This document shows, in pieces, positions 13,527-13,927 of a stretch of DNA of 13,927 bases. This DNA is from JASHVB01 sp049522565 (GTDB taxonomy: Bacteria; Pseudomonadota; Alphaproteobacteria; Acetobacterales; Acetobacteraceae): the NCBI GenBank assembly GCA_049522565.1, contig JBEKNT010000157.1:1-13927 (forward strand), given 5' to 3'. Numbering within the stretch: position 1 is the first letter of the stretch; every line of letters starts with the position of its first letter. Both the position numbers and the translations under genes were made by a program. Under the pieces are notes generated by a model. The model was not told where the DNA came from, searched no databases, and was given only the letters and a program-made list of their open reading frames with translations.

Positions 13527-13927
13527 TCCCTCCAGACGGCGCGTGACCGCCGGCTGGCCGCGACCGCCGGGCCGACGCCTTCGACCCGTTCGCCGGTACG
13601 GCAATGCCGCGCGCCCGGGAGGTAAGACCCCATACGTCGTGAGCGGCGTCTGCCCCAACCACGGACCACGGCCCGCACCGGACCGCGCAGCGGCGACGGT
13701 GCACAGGGGATTCCGTCGCGACCTGCCATGACGTTGTGCCGTGCCACGCCGAAGCTCAGCCTGGTGGATCGGTGCGGCACGCGGCGAAGCAAGCAAGAGT
13801 TTTTGCGCAGCGCAGCCGTTGGCCGCAACCAAACACTGGCCGGTCCCTCACCCGAAGACGCTGCGAAATCGGGGTGCCGGGAGATGGTCTGCCGCTGTCA
13901 TGATGCGGATGTTCATGGCGGCTGTGG
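13527..13927. other. 400-base terminal stretch without a recognisable gene
   Basis: No coding region, RNA gene or clear terminator can be supported here. A plus-strand frame from an ATG at 13728 stays open to the edge (66 codons), but it has no Shine-Dalgarno, is rich in Cys and Arg and matches nothing I recognise. The stretch may be intergenic or contain the upstream part of a gene beginning beyond the window. Confidence 0.5.

Noticed and set aside
13728..13927. Partial open frame running off the right edge
   Set aside because: It has no Shine-Dalgarno site, a composition unlike a typical protein and no recognisable motif; 66 open codons are expected by chance at this GC content.

Overview
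The window is GC-rich DNA with short intergenic gaps, strong Shine-Dalgarno sites (GGAGG type) and several palindromic interspersed repeats. The gene content (a TRAP transporter, an orphan LivK-type binding protein with a twin-arginine-like leader, a DHA2 efflux pump, a GMC oxidoreductase) and the TCATTGCGAG...CTCGCAATGA repeat suggest an alphaproteobacterium, probably a Rhodospirillales/Acetobacteraceae-like soil or water bacterium. That assignment is inference. There are no rRNA, tRNA, phage, plasmid or CRISPR genes.

Layout. 1-1003 (minus) is the N-terminal part of a GMC flavoprotein oxidoreductase that runs off the left edge. Divergent from it is a small muconolactone-isomerase-like protein (1096-1377), then a three-gene TRAP transporter: periplasmic binding protein (1527-2567), small membrane subunit (2572-3129) and large membrane subunit (3275-4579). 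The two membrane subunits are separated by a 145-base gap carrying a strong palindrome. Converging on the TRAP genes are a DedA-family membrane protein (5244-4588) and a zinc-independent quinone oxidoreductase (6381-5380, TTG start). Across a repeat-filled divergent region come an ABC-type amino-acid/amide-like binding protein (6574-7815) and a 14-TM DHA2 drug efflux protein (7846-9405). A large inverted repeat separates the latter from a convergent HD-domain oxygenase of the PhnZ type (10115-9564). Divergent from that, across a 107-bp palindromic repeat, is an M19 dipeptidase (10380-11408).

The most unusual part is 11409-12690. A secreted two-domain spore-coat-U (SCPU/Csu pilin-type) protein, visibly lower in GC than its surroundings, lies between the intact dipeptidase and a frameshifted copy of only the dipeptidase C-terminal tail (12551-12690). 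The tail's stop codon overlaps the start codon of the next gene, a YeaE-like aldo-keto reductase (12687-13526). The SCPU gene therefore sits between direct repeats of the dipeptidase 3' end, as if it had been inserted into, or had replaced most of, a second dipeptidase gene formerly coupled to the reductase. No usher or chaperone gene is near it.

The genes do not form one obvious pathway. Most are transport and small-molecule redox genes arranged as short independent units. The last 400 bases hold no gene I can support.
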